From assembly GCA_029204225.1 (NCBI GenBank), contig CM055111.1, positions 27,005,540 to 27,069,539 of the forward strand: a stretch of 64,000 nucleotides of DNA. Direction: 5' to 3'. The first letter of the stretch is position 1; each line of letters starts with the position of its first letter. Both the position numbers and the translations under genes were made by a program. The notes below the pieces were generated by a model. The model worked only from the letters and a program-made list of their open reading frames with translations. It had not been told where the DNA came from and searched no databases. The DNA comes from Diphasiastrum complanatum (lineage: Eukaryota > Streptophyta > Lycopodiopsida > Lycopodiales > Lycopodiaceae). This document shows positions 1-10,939 of this stretch, one piece after another.

Positions 1-631
1 TGGCAATCACCAGCACCGGGCTTGCTGCCATTAGCTGACCCACAATACTGCCACCAAGCAACTGGCCAGGCTGAGATCCTGCCAAAGCTACTGTGAGGCC
101 TGCCACAGCTACGGGTGCCGGAGGTGGCAAAAATGCTCCTGACAAAGATAGGATCTCGAATCGCCCATGGAACGTAACTGTTGAGCCAGGCGCAGCGAGC
201 TGCCTGAGAGTCACATTCGCCACTGTACCCGTTCCTCCGAGAACGCATAATCCACGTTGACGCCTCCTTGCAAACGCAGCTAGCGTCTCACCTACATCAC
301 AACCTCCTGCAATCTCTAAAACATGCGGCCTCATTGCGTTTCCGCTATCTCTGGTGATGATAATGGGCGGTTTTGGCTTGTTCTTAGATCCTGGTGGGCG
401 GCCTCTAGGCTTTCGGAGAACTTCTCCCTCTCCCATTAGCTGTTGATGATCTGGACCTTTTCCTTTACCGTGTCTCCTGGATCCGTTTGGACTGGTGCTG
501 CCACTGTTTTCTTCTTCTGAGTTATGTGAACCTCGGGGCTGAAAGGGAAGAGCACCAACAAGCTGGTGACTGTGATTGTGGCTCGACTGATGGTTATGGC
601 TGGACTGGAATCGTGGATTCAAACTGGCCAT
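1..631 (-). CDS. AHL (AT-hook motif nuclear-localized) DNA-binding protein, 5' part, runs off the window
   Basis: Open minus-strand frame from an ATG at 631 to base 1, 210 codons without a stop. Residues 1-70 are His/Ser/Gln-rich and low complexity. An AT-hook with core RGRP at residues 76-79 follows, inside [17 protein letters not shown], which is the type-I AHL pattern. From about residue 100 (RPHVLEI) a PPC/DUF296 domain runs with [19 protein letters not shown] and [16 protein letters not shown]. In this family the AT-hook binds the minor groove of AT-rich DNA, and the PPC domain makes AHL trimers that recruit other nuclear factors, affecting growth and chromatin. Family members are usually about 270-340 residues, so the end of the PPC and the tail lie beyond the left edge. 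No intron is visible in this part. Codons look intact, and it is the only convincing host gene here. The orthologue cannot be named. Confidence 0.93.
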   Translation of the reverse strand, partial: MASLNPRFQSSHNHQSSHNHSHQLVGALPFQPRGSHNSEEENSGSTSPNGSRRHGKGKGPDHQQLMGEGEVLRKPRGRPPGSKNKPKPPIIITRDSGNAMRPHVLEIAGGCDVGETLAAFARRRQRGLCVLGGTGTVANVTLRQLAAPGSTVTFHGRFEILSLSGAFLPPPAPVAVAGLTVALAGSQPGQLLGGSIVGQLMAASPVLVIA

Positions 632-1620
632 GAATCTACATCTGCTGAAGTGACTTTCTGAGAATCACCTTTCTAACAATCTTTGAGATTTTTAGAGTGT
701 TGATTGTTTCTCGCAGAATTTTCATTGGCGGTTGGTCCAGCAGAAGCTTAAATAAAGAAAAATAGAATTTGCAACCACTGATTTTGACAAAACTTTGCAA
801 AGGGTGATAGCATCTACTTTCAAAGAAAAGCATGTAGCAACAGCAAAGTTGTTTTTTAAATATACCACAAGGCGTAAGAGACCTGATGAACAATGTACTG
901 GCTCCTTCAAAAAGTTTGGCTTCTGATGCTACTACTCAATTGAGGAGGAAAGGAGGAAATTTCTCCAAGGCTCCAAGATAATAGCGTGAAGATGGAGTAG
1001 AAGCTAGATGAAGGAGAGAGCCCCCGGCTGCAAAGAGGAAAATGTTTCAAGACGCGACATCTGCTAATGAACAAAGTATTGAAGTCTTAAGATCAAAGTT
1101 CGGCTTCCGATGCTCCCACTGCGTTCAGAAGGATGAAAATTCTCCATGGTTGAAGGATGTGCGCGTGTAGAAAGAATTAGAAGCTAGAAGAAGGAGAGAG
1201 CGGGCTGTGAGGAGCAAAAAGAGGAGCTGGTGGTGGGGTAGATCGAGCATAGTTTGGTGGTGGGTGGACCAGGTTCTGCGCATGGGATCGCACAATAATC
1301 TACCTTCTCACCATCTGCAAGTCTTTCGTTCTTTCTCAACACCTACACAAGAAAGCGCGAGCTCGCTCTCCCTTCCTGCCTCTCTCTCTCTCTCAAGCGA
1401 TTACAGTTTCACCTTTGTCTATCCGTCCTTCCTATCGCTCAGTAAAAGTCCCAGCTCAAAATTGCTAAGATCTTATATACTGCGGCTCTTTTGGACGATC
1501 CAAAAGCTCCGTTCATTTGCAACCACTTCAGCCTAGAGAGAGAATTAAGGTCAAAGTTGTACAAAGCAAGAAATAGGCCATTTCTAAATGTCACCCTAAA
1601 TCCGACAAAAGAGTGATATT
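632..1620 (-). promoter_or_regulatory. AHL leader and promoter region
   Basis: This lies directly upstream of the AHL start. On the minus strand a TATATAAG box sits at 1479-1472, and a GA-rich run (plus strand CT repeat, about 1379-1396) lies between it and the gene, as in many plant 5' leaders. If that TATA box is used, the leader is about 800 nt. It contains upstream ATG frames, one of which (893-636) ends 4 nt before the AHL ATG, so either translation is damped or part of the leader is an intron. A possible acceptor (CTTCAG) ends at 645. Promoter position is inference; motifs are seen directly. Confidence 0.5.
911..1222. repeat. Diverged direct repeat in the AHL leader (about 911-1036 and 1095-1222)
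   Basis: Two stretches about 180-184 bp apart share blocks in the same order: AAAGTT-GGCTTC-GATGCT, then CTCCA-GG, then TAGAAGCTAGA-GAAGGAGAGAGC followed by GGCTG. Between the blocks they have diverged. The layout suggests an old tandem duplication within the leader. Confidence 0.6.
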
Positions 1621-4379
1621 GAAATTAGCACATCAACTTGCTCATGTGCAAAACTCAAGTGGATTTCTTCTCATGTCCTTCACTTAGTCTCTCTTGATCA
1701 TTGAGCAACAAGGATCCAAGGAATTAGATGGGTTTACCTAATAATCCAAATGACTATGGAGTTTTTAAAATGACATAATGTATGGGGTTGGGAATAATGC
1801 TCATTAAATGTGGTAACTTTTTGGCCTTGCCCTAATATTGTGTTGAGGTTGGCCGATGGAGTTTGGAAGAAAGTCAATTTTAAAGGACAAATCTTGATGG
1901 TGACCTAAACTTTTGATTAAGTTGAGACCTTGGTTAAAGGCCCATCTATCCCACATGTAAGTGATCGTGCATGGATGGAAAAGAGGCAATGAAAAAAAAG
2001 TGACTTGCATGCACATTTTGCTTTTGCTTTTTTTTATTATTATTATATGCAATCGATCCATAACAAGCATGCATCTCATTAACTGTCTGCATTGTGCCTG
2101 ACAAAGTTTGCATGTATGAACCTATTTAATGTGCATGTTAAGCAAAAACTTCATGTAAGGCAAACCCGAAACTTCCTTCCAAATTCTTCAGGGAAGAACT
2201 TAAGCATGCACAACCTTTCGTTGTTTGCATTCCTATGAGCCACAAATGTCTATATCAAAGCTTCTTTGAATCATGCTCCTAGGCTTTTGTGTTTTATCTT
2301 TGAAGTACAGGGATCAAATGCTTGTTTAGCCAACAAATTGAAGCCAAATTTTAATCAAATTGGGCAAATCTTTTTCTCTCCTAGTAGGTGTAGATGGGCA
2401 TTGCATAGTGGAATAGATTCTGCTCAAAATCTTTGTAAGCCAAAAGGGTACACCTTTGTTGAAAGACCATCAGTAGAGGGCAAATTTTTATAAAGTTTGG
2501 GTACTGTGATTTTGGATAGACAACCAGTGCACTTTTCTTTTTCCTAGCAGCTTGGCGACCTTGATCTGCAAGTAATACCAGCCACCAACCAAGTGCATTT
2601 CTGACTTTTCCTATTAATGAAAATTTTAGTTCAGACCTATACTTGGTCAATCAAACATGTCTGCTAAAAAAAAAATTTGTACTTTGTGAAAATTTGAGAT
2701 CCAAAGATGATCCTAAATATTAGATCCAGGCCAAGTATAGTTACATCAACAATCACTTCCTTTGATGTTAGGCAACTTCTACACTAGCTCACTAGTCTGA
2801 TCAAAACTAATTAACATTAGATTTGATCATAAACTTTCATAAATAGGGTACACTATAGCAAGAAAGCTTTTAATGCATTATAAAATCGACATCTATCAAG
2901 CATATATCACAATATCTACACAAATGTCAAAGAGAACCAAAGATGAAATCATAGTATTCCTCCAAAATCTTTCACAAATGAAAATGGACAATATGGTTCT
3001 ATTTTCTCCACACCCTAATTGTTATTTATAGCTAGGAGCGATGACTCTTAGATGGGCCACATGATGGAGGCTGCCACTGGTGGTTGCCTTTGGTGGCAAC
3101 CTCAAAAATGTGGGGGCATGTCGGAGGTAGAGTGATACCTTCGACCTACGTGTCATCATCTGATTGGGCATGGTGCTGCCAGTTGGCAAGAGGCTGTCTC
3201 CAAAGGCTGGCCTGTCTCTGGAGGTTGAATTTTTTCACATCCGGAGGCAGGAAGGAAGTAGGAGAAAATATTTTCAAAATATTCCTTCCTACCTCCTCCA
3301 TGTGGCCCAGCCTTCTCTCTCCTCTTTATCTCTAGAGTCATTTGCCCTAACTTAGCCACCATTTGGCCAGTATTAGCTATATTAGCAGGACCGAGAAGCT
3401 CTACCTTATGCAAGAGTATCACATCTCCCATAGCTTGAGAGAGCTCTGAGATACAAAGAAATTAGCTTGTGATATGGCATAGTTACTTGCAAAAGATTTG
3501 AACAAAAGAGCAACAATCAATCGGAGCACATGACAGAGAAAATGTTTTAAATAAACTCCCACAACCATAGGAATACTTTATGAAAAAACAATGTCGAAAG
3601 ATTGCAATCCTCACAAATCAAGGTCCACCTTGTGAATTGACAGTGAACAGTCATTCACAAGACAAGTCTTATGTAGGTGCACAAAGGAAAAAGATAAGCC
3701 TACGAGAAAAAGACTTAATACAATCCAGCTATGTTTGAAGATATTTCTTTAACATAGAAGATGAATTTTGAAAGGAAGACAAAAACTTGTGTGCGGGCCT
3801 AAAAGCCTAAGGGTGTGAAGTTGAGAACATGCATCTGCAAGGAACCCCAGTGTCTCATCGATCATTTCTTGGCAAAATGATGCATCTAGTATCTCCAAGG
3901 TTTCTCATTGAGTGTTTTGCAAGAGCCAAAAGACAGCCTCTTTGGTACAAAGGTCGAACATATTTTAGTGTAAGTGATGTTAATATTCTATAATGGCTCC
4001 ATGCCAACCAGAGCAATAATAATAATGCATAGTTCAGCAACACTCGATTTGAAGTCCACTTTCAACACGTATTAGTGTTTTAGCAACCCATTTTCATTGC
4101 TTATTATTGATTTCATTGCTTGCTTGCTTGTGCTTATGCTTTCATTGCTTCTTGTTTGTGCTTGTGCTTGTGCTTGTTTCTTGTTACTTTAGGAGATTTA
4201 GCTGCAATCTAGTTTGAATATTATTCTTTCTTCCTATATTATGATTGAAATTGTTTATAATAATTTTACTTCCATTAGTTTAGATTTTTTGTAGTTGATC
4301 AATTTTTTCATACAATTTCAGTTTTAATTTCATTATGTTTTTTATGTGGTTAGTAATTGTCCCTCTATTCTTGATTTCC
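1621..4379. other. No gene recognised
   Basis: AT-rich DNA without a convincing coding frame, RNA gene or terminal repeat. Short open frames at 3084-3431 have no recognisable motifs. A locally repetitive patch of TGCTTG/TGTGCT words lies at about 4115-4185. It may be decayed transposon or intergenic DNA. Confidence 0.5.
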
Positions 4380-5120
4380 AGTGGAAGTGGTGGACGACAC
4401 CATCAGTGTGACCCACTATCTAGGTGTGTGAAAATTGTCAACTAGTGTAGTTGATTTATCTGGGCAATTTTGAGGCCAAAATGAAATCTCAACTTAGAGA
4501 TAGATTTATACTTCTCAGTAAAGGCCTAAATAGTGTTTGTACTATTTTTGGCAAGTAGATAAATGGATGAGGTCAGGATCTGGACCCATTCTAATTGGCT
4601 AATTTTGATACATTGCATCTAGACTAGAATACATTGATGAAGTACCAATAAGTTACCATTTAGGGCAAGTTCAAGGAGATTGGCCAAATGACATTTTAGC
4701 ATAGCAGTACCAGCATGGAAAAAGTATCATTGTATTCTCTTTTTATGTGGAGAATTCATCTCTTTTGATTCTATGTTCATCTCATGTGTATTTCTCAAGA
4801 TATCTTGATTTCTAGTGTGTAGAATGTGAATTTTCTTGTTGATCTTCAATCCACATGTGTGAAATGATGTATGCTGCTACTTTTGTATGGACTGGGACAA
4901 TACCATACTATATCCAAGTGTTTATGATCATATCTTCATGCATTTCCAAGTGCTAGCATGTGTCAAGTGATGATTTCTATGTTGTAGCTAAATCTAGATG
5001 TGCACTCCAAAGTGGCTAAAGATCTAAGATCCATCAAGTATGTTTTGGATCTGATTTTCTCACATGGTATCAGAGCAGGTTACAGGACAAAGTTGGAGCA
5101 TTTCTCAAATCTAGGGGTGG
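4380..5120 (+). mobile_element. LTR-retrotransposon 5' end remnant with initiator-Met PBS
   Basis: TGGTATCAGAGC at 5065-5076 is the standard plant copia primer-binding site (3' end of initiator Met tRNA) and directly follows TTCTCACA, so a plus-oriented LTR probably ends at 5064. The LTR start could not be placed; 4380 is only a working limit. CACATGTG-type words upstream (about 4850) resemble those in other LTRs of this window. No GAG follows. Confidence 0.45.
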
Positions 5121-5466
5121 ATTTGAGGGCGCCATAAATTCTATGTGGATTTGGAGGTGTTTCTATCTCAAATGTTGCTTTTTCAAGTATAGAAATTTGT
5201 GATCCTAGCATCAATTTAAGTCAAATCACTGGTAGTAGGCCAATTTTTGAACCCACTACTGGAATGTGGAGACAAAAATTGCTCATGGTATTTGAGGGTG
5301 CCATAAATTTTATGTGGATTCGGAGGTGTTTCTATCTCAAATGTTGCTTTTTCAAGTATAGAAAGTGGATCTTTGTGATCCTAGCATCAATTGAGGTCAA
5401 ATCACTTGTAGTAGGCCAATTTTTGAAACCACTACCAAAATGTGGAGACAAAAATTGCTCATGGTA
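5121..5466 (+). repeat. 169-bp tandem duplication downstream of the PBS
   Basis: Two copies (about 5121-5289 and 5290-5466). Both run from TTTGAGGG-GCCATAAATT through GGAGGTGTTTCTATCTCAAA to GTGGAGACAAAAATTGCTCA. The GCCATAAATT word lies at 5131 and 5300. The second copy carries about 9 extra bases around GTGGATCT. It lies in what would be the untranslated leader of the remnant ending at 5064. Confidence 0.85.
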
Positions 5467-5529
5467 GTGGATGTTTTTCTATTAGATGATATTGTAGGGT
5501 CAAAGATCTCGCATAGTAGTAGCCCTCCC

Positions 5530-6249
5530 GCCTGTCAACAAGGGTTAGAATATTGGATAGGTGCCTAACTATGAATAGGTGATATTTTTAGTTAGTTCTC
5601 TACTTTTTCCCTAACTCTAACATTACTAACACTACTTCTTCCTAGCTCTACTCACTCCTAACTAACATTCATCATGATTTTTGAGAAAGGGAAGAGAGGG
5701 AGAGAGGAATAGAAAGAGAATAGAGAGACTGAGTGAGGGTGGAGGTTAGCTCAAATGCTCCTTGTGCTTGCTAATGAAAAAACTTTAACTATGTAAACCA
5801 GAAACTTACAAACTTGAAAGCAAAAGTTGGAAGCAAATGAAAACATTGGTAGAGTTTACTCCTCCTCATTAAGCATGCAAATAGAGTACATTTGGTGCCT
5901 TTTTATAAATGGGGAAGGCCCTTGCCCCAAAATCCTATTGGCTAATATCCTATCCATTCATCTGACCCAACTTGATCCACGGGTCCATAAAAAGTACACT
6001 AGAATTCACAAGATTCATGTGAGTCCAAAAGTGGACCCAACTCTAAAAAAGTAAACGCTAAGTTTTAAAATGACTTTGGGCCTCAAGTTTTATTTTAATT
6101 ACAAAGGGACCAAGCCTATTATTTCTATTTACAATTAGCTCGCATGCTCATTGGGCCATGGACTTATACGCGTAGGAAGCCATGCCCTCACGGCACATTT
6201 ATTATTAAATGTATCCCTTTGCTCACATTGTGTTGGGAATTCCCCAACA
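5530..6249 (-). repeat. LTR of element E4 (minus orientation)
   Basis: On the minus strand it begins TGTTGGGGAATTCCCAACA (6249-6231), a self-complementary LTR end. The next roughly 240 bases match, in the opposite orientation, the sequence from 29738 to 30005. A TATA-like TTTATAAAAAG lies at about 5909-5900 and fits a U3 promoter. The far end is not certain; about 5530 is a guess. The 46 bases from 6250 to 6295 separate it from a broken copia RT, so it may be a solo LTR or a truncated element. Confidence 0.6.
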
Positions 6250-6295
6250 GGACCCACGGCCTGAAGTAGTGCCAGTCCCTCGGCACTCTGCCGGT

Positions 6296-7090
6296 TCAAT
6301 AAAGGGAGCGCTTGGCATACTTTGATTGACTTATAAAAGTAAAATCACTACCTCGAGTAAGTTCTATTCCAAGTATGAACTTAAGAAGTCCTAGATCTAC
6401 CATCTTGAATTCACTAGACAAAGAAGCTTTAACATTTCTTATGCCTTCGCCATCATTTCTTGTCAATATGATATCATCAACATAAAGAGCTAAAATGATG
6501 ATCTTTCCATCATTACATTTGATGTACAAAGAAGGCTCATAAGAGCTAATCACAAAGCCAAGGGAGTAGAGAAAATCATGCAACCTAGAGTACCAAGCTC
6601 TAGGTGCTTGCTTCAAGCCATATAGGCTCTTCCTTAAGTAGCAAACCTAGGAATTCCACTTGAACAAAGTAGCAATACAAATGATCAATCTAATAGCTAC
6701 AAGCTTTGCTACAGGTGCAAATGTTCCTTCATAATCTATGCCTTTAGTTTGAAGAAATCCCTTAGAAACCAATCTAGCTTTGTACTTACTTATAGATCCA
6801 TCTTGATTGTACTTTAATCTATAGATCCACTTACATGCAAGTGGCTTATTCCCATATGGAAGGTGTACAAGATTCTAAGTTTGATAATCTATCAAAGCAT
6901 CAAACTCTACTTGCATTGCATCTCTCCAAACTTGTGATCTACTTGCATCTTCATAACATGATGGCTCATCAAGCATTGTGGTTAGAAAAGAGTAAGAGGT
7001 AGAAGGAGTTGTGTCTTCCCTTTGTTTTCCTTTCTCAAAAGTATGTGAGCCTTAAAGGCTCGGCCTTGCTCCTTGTGGATCTTCTCGGCC
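6296..7090 (-). pseudogene. copia reverse transcriptase fragment lacking the first catalytic block
   Basis: RT motifs are visible: CKWIYRLKYNQDGS, YKARLVSKGF, FAPVAKLVAIRL, then [16 protein letters not shown] and the catalytic LYVDDIIL. Between FKW and the SLYGLKQ motif the family normally carries QMDVKSAFLNG with the first catalytic Asp. Here FKWNS, a stop and VCYLRKSLYG are directly joined, so about 35 residues are missing. The sequence ends after ISQSKYAK, before the RNase H. Confidence 0.85.
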
Positions 7091-7266
7091 CCTTTGGTTC
7101 TTGATCTTGATCTTCCAAAAGATCATTTTCAAGAAGCTCTTCCTTGGGTTTTGCAAGATCTTCAACACATAAAGGATAAGATGCATTTGGAGACATCTAA
7201 CTTTGAGATTCATCAAATAAGTCATCCTTGCTAACTTTTACTTTGCTTAAAATAGGATAAAAAATC

Positions 7267-8467
7267 CTATAAGCTCCTTCTAGTTTTTTCCAAAGGAATG
7301 TCGACATAACAAATACATCCAAATACTTTAAAGTCTTTTACATTGGGCTTATTGCCAAACAAAGTTTTAACATTTGTAGAGTTGCTTATTTGTTCATACC
7401 AAACAATTCTCCTATTTTTGTTCTTATGTTTGAAATGGTGAGATCCCACCAATAGCACTATTAGGAAGCCAATTACATAAAAAATTTGCACAAGTTATGG
7501 CCTCCCCCAAAAAAGAGATGGGTAGAGATGCATCAAGTCTCAAAGACTTTTCACATTCACAAAGGCTCCTATTTTTCCTCTCCGCCACCCCATTTTGTTA
7601 GGGGGTGTAGGAACAAGTAAGCTTTCTCTTAATGCCATTGACCTCACTAAAGTCTCTCATTTTGTTGGAGATATATTCTCCTCCATTATCACATCTTGGA
7701 ATTTTAATGCAGGAACTAATTTGCTTTTCTACTAGAGACTTAAACTTCACAAAAGCTTCATAAACAAGGCTTTTCTTAGACAACAATTCAATCCAAGTGA
7801 ATCTAGTACAATCATCTATAAAATTCATGTACATCAAGGCACCTCCATTACTTTCATGAGCAAAAGCATGTACATCTGAATGAATAAGATCCAAGGGGGT
7901 GAAGTAGATCTTGTCAAAGATCTTTTGTAGGAAATCTTGTGCGACTTTGCAAGGCCACATGCCTCACACACTTTGCCAAACTTCTTGAATGATTTTGGTA
8001 GGCCGAGAGCTAGCTCCTTTGATGCCATGGACTCCATTGATTGAAGATTAGGATGGCCTAATCTTTTGTGCCAAAGCTCCACTTGAGTCAAATCCTCCCT
8101 AACCATATTCACACTTTCAATGGCCACATTAGCATCCAACTTAAACAACCTTCCTTGCTTAATGCCACTAGCTATGCACTTATCACTTTCCAAGATGGAA
8201 CATACTCCATTCTTGAAATGTACATCTAGTCCATTGTCCATTAGTTGACCAACACTAAGTATATTTTTTGTAATGGATGGAACATACAAAACATTGTCAA
8301 GATCTATCCTCTTAGATGATCCTAAGCATAATGCAATAGATCCTATGCTATCTATCTTACATTCTTGATCACTAGTAGTGTAGATTGACTTCCTAGAATC
8401 ATTACCAGAGAGTAAAGTAGAAAAGTAATGCTTGTTGAATGACATGTGGGAGCTAGCCCTACTATCA
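7267..8467 (-). pseudogene. copia protease and integrase, broken
   Basis: The protease active site reads IDSRASSHMS, so Gly after DS has become Arg, and a stop codon (TGG TAG) stands directly before it. The pre-integrase His/Cys region follows: LWHKRLGHPN and CEACGLAKSHK. The integrase core shows the first Asp in LIHSDVHA and the second in PRCDNGGEY, and the frame then runs to SYTP. The C-terminal piece (GNKPNVKDFKVFGCICYVD) is in another frame near 7300-7400. Integrase would insert the cDNA; here it is disrupted. Confidence 0.85.
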
Positions 8468-9210
8468 ATCTACCATGTCTCTTGGCTTGATCTTGGTGTA
8501 GATGCTATCATCAAGGATGTGTTGAAGCCATCATCTTCCTCCTCCCCTTGTGCAAGATTGCCTTGATCTTCACTCCCTTGTTCATTCTTCTTCTTATAGC
8601 ATTCAGAAGCAAAGTGTCCTTTCTTTCCACAAAAGAAACACTTTAGCTTGGCTTTGTTCTTTTGCTTCCCTTTGGAGGTAGATCCTCCATCCTTGACCTC
8701 GGCCTCCTTGCCTTGGTACTTCTTGAATGGATGAGTCTTCTTCTGGCTCTTTGATGTGAAGTTTGCTTTCTCATCAACACTATGTAGTGACATAGACCCC
8801 ATTCTTGTCTTGAGGTGTAGAATCCTACTCTCCTCAGCCACAAGAACATTATGCAACTTATCTATTGATAAAAGTTGGTCTTGAATAGCAAAAGATTGAA
8901 CTAGATTAGAAAACTCATCACCTAATCCATTCAATATCACTTGTACTAGTTCATTATCTTGGATCTTTTTTCCTATAGATCCCAATTCTTTGTTTAAAGA
9001 TTTTATCCTTAGGACATATTCTTGTCCATTTTCTCCACTTCCCCTCATGCTTTACAAGATCAAGTTTCTTAGCATAAGCACTCTTGAAGTGTTGTTGGAT
9101 TCATAAATGTTCTTTAGTGAATCCCAAGCCTCTTTTGATGAGGCACAAGAAGCTACCCTTCAAGAGGTCATTGCTTACATTCAACTTTAAGCAACGCAAG
9201 GCTAATCTAG
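8468..9210 (-). pseudogene. copia GAG fragment with CCHC zinc knuckle
   Basis: Reads as a copia GAG (UBN2/gag-polypeptide family): ELVQVILNGLGDEF and LLSIDKLHNVLVAEESR, then a basic stretch and a zinc knuckle [14 protein letters not shown] (CX2CX4HX4C), which packages the element RNA in the virus-like particle. Upstream of about 9048 the N-terminal part continues in another frame (KLNVSNDLLK, IQQHFKSAYAKK). The frame ends in a stop just after a Trp at the start of the protease site. Start codon lost. Confidence 0.85.
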
Positions 9211-9375
9211 ACACCTACATGCGCTTATCTAAGGACACAAGTACCTTAATCTACAAGCACCTACCCTTAATTCAAGGGTACCCCTTATCCAAGGGTGACT
9301 CGCCATTTAGCCCCCCAGACACTAAATGGGCACATAAGGGTTGTTGAGATACTGCTAGTTACATAGGTATGTAAT
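9211..9375. other. Short spacer with inverted repeats
   Basis: DNA between two oppositely oriented GAG fragments. It holds CCATTTAG at 9303-9310 facing CTAAATGG at 9322-9329 (perfect 8-bp stem) and AAGGGTACCCCTT-type inverted words. Origin not recognised. Confidence 0.4.
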
Positions 9376-9951
9376 ATGGATACCCAAGGGAAAGCTGGTC
9401 TCATCATGGATCCAATTACCATTTGTCAAAATTTAAGATGAAGATTGTGCTAATGGCTAAGGACTTGTATGATTTTGTCACAGGTGCAAAGGCAAAACCC
9501 AAAGCAGACGGCATTCCAATCTCCCGATGGAAGCTGAAGGATGGAAAAGCTTTTGCACTTATCATCCACAACATCTCAGACACACAAATTGGCCATGTGT
9601 CTGAAGCTCAAACCTCCAATGAGAGTCTGGGATATTTTAATCACCCTATACAAAGTGTGCGACGTAGCTTTTAAACTACATCTTAGGAGAATGAAAACTG
9701 GTGATTCATTACAAAATCACATTAACCAACTCAAAAACCTGCTACAAAAAATGGCCGTTGTTGGATCTATCATAGACGATCAAGACACAGTAATGACACT
9801 GCTTTCAAGCTTGTCAATATCGTATGATAACTGGGTGATGATGATCACTACACACCCAGAGTTGACTCTATCACGATTCATTATGATGTTGTTACAAAAA
9901 GAGACTAGGAGTTGTGAAAATTACAAAAAGTTATCTATCTTAGCTTTATGA
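9376..9951 (+). pseudogene. copia GAG N-terminal part (Tnt1/UBN2-like)
   Basis: From the ATG at 9376 the reading MDTQGKAGLIMD matches the start of the minus-strand GAG at 58910. KFKMKIVLMAKDLYDFVTGA and RWKLKDGKAFALIIHNISDT follow, then in another frame LQNHINQLKNLLQKMAVVGS and VMTLLSSLSISYDNWVMM. This is the tRNA-site-proximal capsid part of copia GAG. At least two frameshifts and a stop break it. It ends at about 9951 without a zinc knuckle. Confidence 0.8.
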
Positions 9952-10020
9952 GGTGGGTTGTTAAAGTTTGAAAGTCAAGCCCCTTGGTGTCATAAGTGGA
10001 TAGGGACAATTTAGGGGATC

Positions 10021-10344
10021 ATGGTTGGATATTTATCCACCAAAAAGGCCTATAGAGTTTTTCTACTCTCTACTTCAAAGGTGATTGAAAGTAGAGATGC
10101 TATATTTCATGAAGATCAACATCCATCACTTGAAGGGACCGAGATCAAGCTACCTCAAGATCCATCGCCAAACATCACGTTTGAAGACAATCAAGATATT
10201 TTGGGGTCAAGATTTGAGGAGGAGTCTCCTCGGGTTTTTGCACCTAGGAGGTCATCAAGAGAGAGATTCGAGCCTAAGAGACTTTCATATGTTGACAAAG
10301 GCAAGAAAGTGATCTTGATTCCACCAATTTTGCATTTTTCATCT
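10021..10344 (+). pseudogene. copia integrase C-terminal and INT-RT linker fragment
   Basis: MVGYLSTKKAYRVFLLSTSK, VIESRDAIFHED and ESPRVFAPRRSSRERFEPKR match the integrase tail and linker of the minus-strand element E1 (MVGYSSNKKAYQIYMLSTSK; SPRIFTPRRSMREISEPKR) but lie on the other strand. It is an isolated fragment of the same copia lineage, with no matching catalytic core upstream. Confidence 0.8.
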
Positions 10345-10744
10345 CACATGAAGAGCCCAAGAACCCATTTTCATGACACCATCTCGCCTTCCTCTCATAG
10401 CTACATCTCCAACCATCACTTTGGCTTCCCCTCCAGTGGCAATCCACAACACCTCACCTTTGACTCCAGGCAAGGCTCCAGTAACTCCACCTTTTCTATC
10501 CCCGGACATGGCTGCATTTCACCACACTGCTCCTCCATCACCTTTTTCCTTTGCTGGATCTCCAGAGCGCTCTCCTTTAGCTGCTCCTGCACTGGTTCCA
10601 TCACCAGCTACAAAGCAATCAACGCCTGCTCCCAGCCTCCCACACCCCTTGGCTACTCATCACCCAGTCACCCCACCCTCACATCCTTCTACCATACCCG
10701 ATCGGCCCTACTCAAGACCTCCGCCTAGTATTTTCATGCATTAA
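10345..10744 (+). pseudogene. Proline/serine-rich frame truncated by an LTR
   Basis: Open frame 10373-10744 reads as a low-complexity Pro/Ser/Ala/His-rich chain (SPPVAIHNTSPLTPGKAPVT; PSPATKQSTPAPSLPHP) ending DRPYSRPPPSIFMH. The last residues come from the E1 LTR, which starts at about 10721. Some copia polyproteins carry Pro-rich spacers between integrase and RT, ending near YSRR, so that is the likeliest source. A host Pro-rich gene fragment cannot be excluded. No domain recognised. Confidence 0.4.
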
Positions 10745-10931
10745 ATGTGGCATGCAAAGTACAAATGGCAATTCCTATGGTAGCTCGAGTTTCTACTTCT
10801 ACCTACCTTGAATATTTTATTCTAAGATGGGTCTTTACTAAGCCAAAAGAGCTCAATTCATCTTTGGCATTTTTAGGACCCCTACTTACAACATTAGATA
10901 GATTTTTCCAATATTTCAACACTCCTCCTAA
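10721..10931 (-). repeat. E1 3' LTR (truncated) and polypurine tract
   Basis: On the minus strand the polypurine tract TTAGGAGGAG (10931-10922) is followed by TGTTGAAATATTGG, the LTR start at 10921. About 200 bases match the 5' LTR closely, then the match stops at about 10721 against a Pro-rich coding scrap. The last two thirds of this LTR are therefore lost, and no target duplication can be read on this side. Confidence 0.9.
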
Positions 10932-10939
10932 AAAAGTAT

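Larger units (their letters stand above)
6296..9210 (-). mobile_element. Degenerate Ty1/copia element without its own LTRs
   Basis: Minus-strand copia order GAG-PR-INT-RT can be followed from 9210 down to 6296. RNase H and both LTRs are missing. The frame is broken by stops and small deletions, so it is not functional. The right end stops inside GAG at about 9210 against unrelated DNA, and the left end stops in RT after an ISQSKYAK motif. Its closest relative in the window by motif is the minus-strand fragment at 59860-60890. Confidence 0.85.

Noticed and set aside
1207-1536. Plus-strand frame of 109 codons antisense to the AHL leader
   Set aside because: Ser/Leu-rich reading created by the CT-rich leader; no domain, no promoter context.
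3084-3431. Overlapping open frames near 3.2 kb as a small gene
   Set aside because: No motif, frames on both strands of similar length, no promoter or splice context.
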